Origin: Nymphaea colorata
Taxonomy: Eukaryota; Streptophyta; Magnoliopsida; Nymphaeales; Nymphaeaceae
NCBI RefSeq assembly: GCF_008831285.2
Contig: NC_045145.1
Span: 3,574,723-3,638,722, forward strand
Direction of reading: 5' to 3'
Length of the DNA: 64,000 nucleotides
The position numbers and the translations under genes were made by a program. Below, piece by piece: positions 60,995 through 64,000 of the stretch (position 1 is the first letter of the stretch; each line of letters starts with the position of its first letter). The notes under the pieces are model-generated. The model made no database searches, was not told the origin of the DNA, and saw only the letters and a list, made by a program, of their open reading frames with translations.

Positions 60995-63388
60995 AGACGA
61001 AACAAATAACTGTACGAAGAAAATCAAGTTTATTTCCTGTTGGGTAGAGCTAGAACACTCTCTCTTCCACAGGAAGAATGGCCCACCCAAGAACCAAGGT
61101 GAACTCCAGACGCTTTCTCTGTGGCGCTATCTTCCATTCTTCCTTTTCTTTTCTTTTTTTTTCTTTTTCTTCCTTTTCCTTTTTTGTGTTCTTTCATACT
61201 TTTTCCATTTCACCGAGAGGCCAAGTTATCGCGTTTGACCCGGACCCGATCTATAATCGGTTCTTTGTTAGTAGAGGAAGGGCAGAAGTTACTACAACTA
61301 TCTAATTGTCTGCTAGTTCGAATTCTGACCGACCATTGGTACAATGATGATGGCATTGGGTTATTAATTGGATAGTGTGCTTTTGCATTTGGATTCGAAT
61401 TTGTTCTGAATTAAATCTGGATCCAACTGAAGAGATGCACGTTTGTTTTGTAGAATCTCTATGAGGTTCAAATGTTGTGTCATGTTGCTGTTTAGATGAA
61501 TCGTTTTGCTATTAGAGAAAAATGGCCTTAATGAAACATAAAACAAAATCAAAGTAATTTCATTTCCATTTTCAGTAACTTTTCTCTATGGTAGACGATT
61601 AAGATGGAGACAATCTGATAGGTTCACTCTGATTAGAAATTGATTCGGGGTCTTTTAAGTTTAAGGTAGTGTTTGGATGATATAAAGCAGCGTTTTCCAA
61701 AACTTTGCAGTTTTTGAAACCTGGTGTGTTCGGAAAAGGAGAGAGATCAACCGCCATTTTTTCAAAACTGAGTTTTTCATATACTAAATTTATGTTTGAA
61801 TGGTGGAAAGGAAAGGATTTTAACAGATGAATGAGAAAAGAAAAGAAATGGTGGGAAAATGATGAAAAAAAAGAAGAAGAAACTATTATAAAATAGGGAA
61901 GAAAGGAAACCTATTCAAAAATCATGTTTGTTTAGTTCTATAAAGAAAAGGAAACGAAAAGATTAATACGCCTACACTCAATATCAGTTTTTTTTTATTA
62001 GTAGACAAGTAATATATGTCGGCAAGTGTTCATTTATTACAACTGTTCACTAAAAACTTTCGAGTAAATAGTATACATGAAAGAATCTTATTTAATTATT
62101 TAGCACAACATTTAACAAAGATAAATAACAAATAAAAATGATAAAAGGGTGGAAAATGATAATATGAGGGTGCGCGGAAGGAAATATGAGAGCGAGAGAG
62201 AGAGAGGTGACCGTTGTTTTTGTACATTTCCTTTCGGTTTTGAAGAGAGAGAGAGAAAGAGAGAGCTGTGTAGAGGGAGGGAGAGAGAAAGAGAGAGCTG
62301 GAGATGGCATATAAATCATTTCCCCTCAGTTCTTATTTCCATCCATTCACTTTCAATTTTGTAGGGGATTGAAAATGTGGCTAATTTTAGCTTCTTTTTT
62401 CCACTTCCTTCCAAACATGCATAACATTAGAACTTTCTTTTTCATCCACTCTTTCCCTCCAAACAAACAAGCTTTTATTTATGTTTTCCTTTATTTTTCA
62501 CTTGTCTCTAACCCAACAAGGTCTAAGTTTCCAACCTTCCATGTGTTACTCAGACACTCCTTAGACAGTTCTTGCTTTGAATCCTCATAGCATCAACTTT
62601 CTGCGTTGTAAAAGATGGAATCACTGATGCACAACTTAAGACATGACAAAAGCAGCATCCCAAGGCACCAAAAGTAAGCCATACACCCTAAGAGGATGAA
62701 GGGTTGTTTCGGCTATCTTATGAGTGGTAGATGAAATACTCCTCTTGCTCACCCAAAAAAAAACATTATGGAAGTCCATATTAATATATTCAGTTTGATA
62801 AAAGTGGGTCCAATGTTATCAATATTGGATCATATCGATTTGCTAATCTGCCTCTTTTCTTTTTTCATTTAAAAAGTAGTCCAAGTATAATTTAAAATAA
62901 TATCAAGAAATCCCCTCACTGAGGTAAGCTAAAATTTCTCACCCACTTTACTAGTGATGCTCTAATAAGCTCAGGTGCTAGATGCTCCTGGTACAGCATC
63001 TTTGCTTTCTCTCGTGACACTCAAGTCTCAAGCTCACTTTCATTTACATAGCAAGCAATGGCTTTACTGATGACCAAAGAACGCTCTTTTCTCTTCCTAT
63101 TGCCTTCTCTAGTCTTTCAAAAGGTTCTTCAATTCTTCTGTTGCATTCCCTCAACATAACCTGGGGCAAAGGCAGGTGGGGTCTCCGTGGGACATACTCA
63201 CTCTTTGAAACCTTAGCTCAATGTTGAAACTTGAATGAATTTTGGTCCAGTAATATGGGGCAGCCCCATGAGTTCCGGGTCACTGCTTTATGGTCAATCG
63301 AAAATTTGTTAACACTATATTTAGTGCTCCATGAAAAGACTTTATGGCTCTGCACCTGCAATATAACCATCTGTACAAGAGGTTCTTC

Positions 63389-63529
63389 ATGGATTCAAGG
63401 TTGCTGCTGCTTGCTGCATGCATAATTCTTGGAAATCTTGTCTCTGGAATTCCTCAAGGGCTTGGCGCCTTGTTCATTGCAGATGGGGTTCCCAATGGAT
63501 TCTTTAATCGAGTAACAAATTACTTGTAG
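63389..63529 (+). other. Short open frame with a signal-peptide-like start
   Basis: From the ATG at 63389 a frame of 46 codons begins with a typical secretory signal (MDSRLLLLAACIILGNLVSG) and continues IPQGLGALFIADG. A possible donor (AATCGA, then GTAACA) precedes the stop. It could be the first exon of a gene that continues beyond the window, or chance. No family recognised. Confidence 0.2.
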
Positions 63530-64000
63530 GACTTTGGATTTGGGTACACCTCAAATCAAACCCAAACCACTTTCCCATCTGCCTCATGGATGAACTCCAA
63601 AATAGGATGTCCAAGTAACCTTGACTTGGACAGGTCAAGCTGTGTGCAGTTTGTGAGGGTAAGTCTAGAATAGGGTTTCAAGCCTCTTGCATCATCACAA
63701 AGGCAGGACCAAATGAGCCATTTGACTTGAGGATGAGGCGTTTTAAAGTCTTGATTCTCTTTTATCTAATTTTGAATGTTGCTCTTCCCATTTATCTCCA
63801 GCTTCTTTCGATAGTAGATTAGGTAAATTCAATTTTTTTTTTAAAAAAAAATGATTTTCAAAACATTACTTTTAGTTTAGACTTGGTACCACTCAAAGTC
63901 ATCGTTCCTTTCACAACCAAAAAATTATTCCAAAGGTCTCCAGGAAGATGAAAAAAGCACGGGATTGTATCAAGAATGATGTACGACAACATATGACATA

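Larger units (their letters stand above)
60815..64000. other. ClpB promoter and repeat-rich right end
   Basis: The first few hundred bases are the ClpB leader and promoter, with a long pyrimidine tract on the plus strand at 61137-61200 (purine-rich in the direction of ClpB). GA-rich microsatellites lie at 62185-62300. A piece of the GGAGCCAG element family is at 63248-63352. No complete gene is supported up to the window end. Confidence 0.5.

Overview
This 64 kb window is nuclear DNA of a flowering plant. The genes have GT-AG introns and clear plant families (a phytochrome-interacting bHLH, a P-class PPR protein, a chloroplast ClpB, a remorin and a GT34 xylosyltransferase relic). They sit in long AT-rich intergenic DNA full of small terminal-inverted-repeat elements and microsatellites. 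The species cannot be named from the sequence alone. I saw no bacterial operon, CRISPR array, rRNA or tRNA.

Layout from left to right. (1) 1-5.2 kb is non-coding with a hAT-type MITE and other small repeats. (2) 5.2-9.6 kb, minus strand, is a six-exon PIF7/UNE10(PIF8)-type bHLH gene that rebuilds in frame to 393 residues. (3) 11.8-15.5 kb is copy 1 of a segmental duplication, with the first three coding exons of a remorin gene and no C-terminal exons. (4) 20.7-22.1 kb, minus strand, is a GT34 (XXT-like) pseudogene with two nonsense codons and several frameshifts. (5) 22.1-33.7 kb is a large inverted-repeat locus. The promoter and 5' leader of the XXT relic are present at both ends in opposite orientation. 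Between them lies a tandem array of about 1.5 kb units, each a 1.35 kb segment with about 75 bp terminal inverted repeats plus a 150 bp linker. There are five full forward units and one truncated unit at each end, the left one inverted. (6) 33.9-34.0 kb, minus strand, is a lone signal-peptide first exon next to the right breakpoint. (7) 34.7-39.0 kb is copy 2 of the segmental duplication, carrying a complete six-exon remorin reading frame (331 residues, minus strand). (8) 39-45.7 kb is repeat-rich non-coding DNA. (9) 45.8-47.8 kb, plus strand, is a two-exon PPR gene resembling Arabidopsis EMB2076 (At3g29290), 607 residues. (10) 52.0-60.8 kb, minus strand, is a ten-exon chloroplast ClpB (ClpB3/APG6 type), 973 residues, with one apparent GC-AG intron. 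(11) 60.8-64 kb is the ClpB promoter and repeats.

The intact genes are housekeeping or signalling genes with no operon-like link: light signalling (PIF), plasma-membrane domains (remorin), organelle RNA metabolism (PPR) and chloroplast protein disaggregation (ClpB). What is unusual is the structure between 11.8 and 39 kb. A segmental duplication split and re-promoted a remorin gene. A palindromic locus grew from an XXT promoter around a tandem, TIR-bearing repeat, and fragments of that repeat also occur at 17 kb and inside a ClpB intron. Exon boundaries were derived by hand from splice motifs, phase and family resemblance, not from transcripts.
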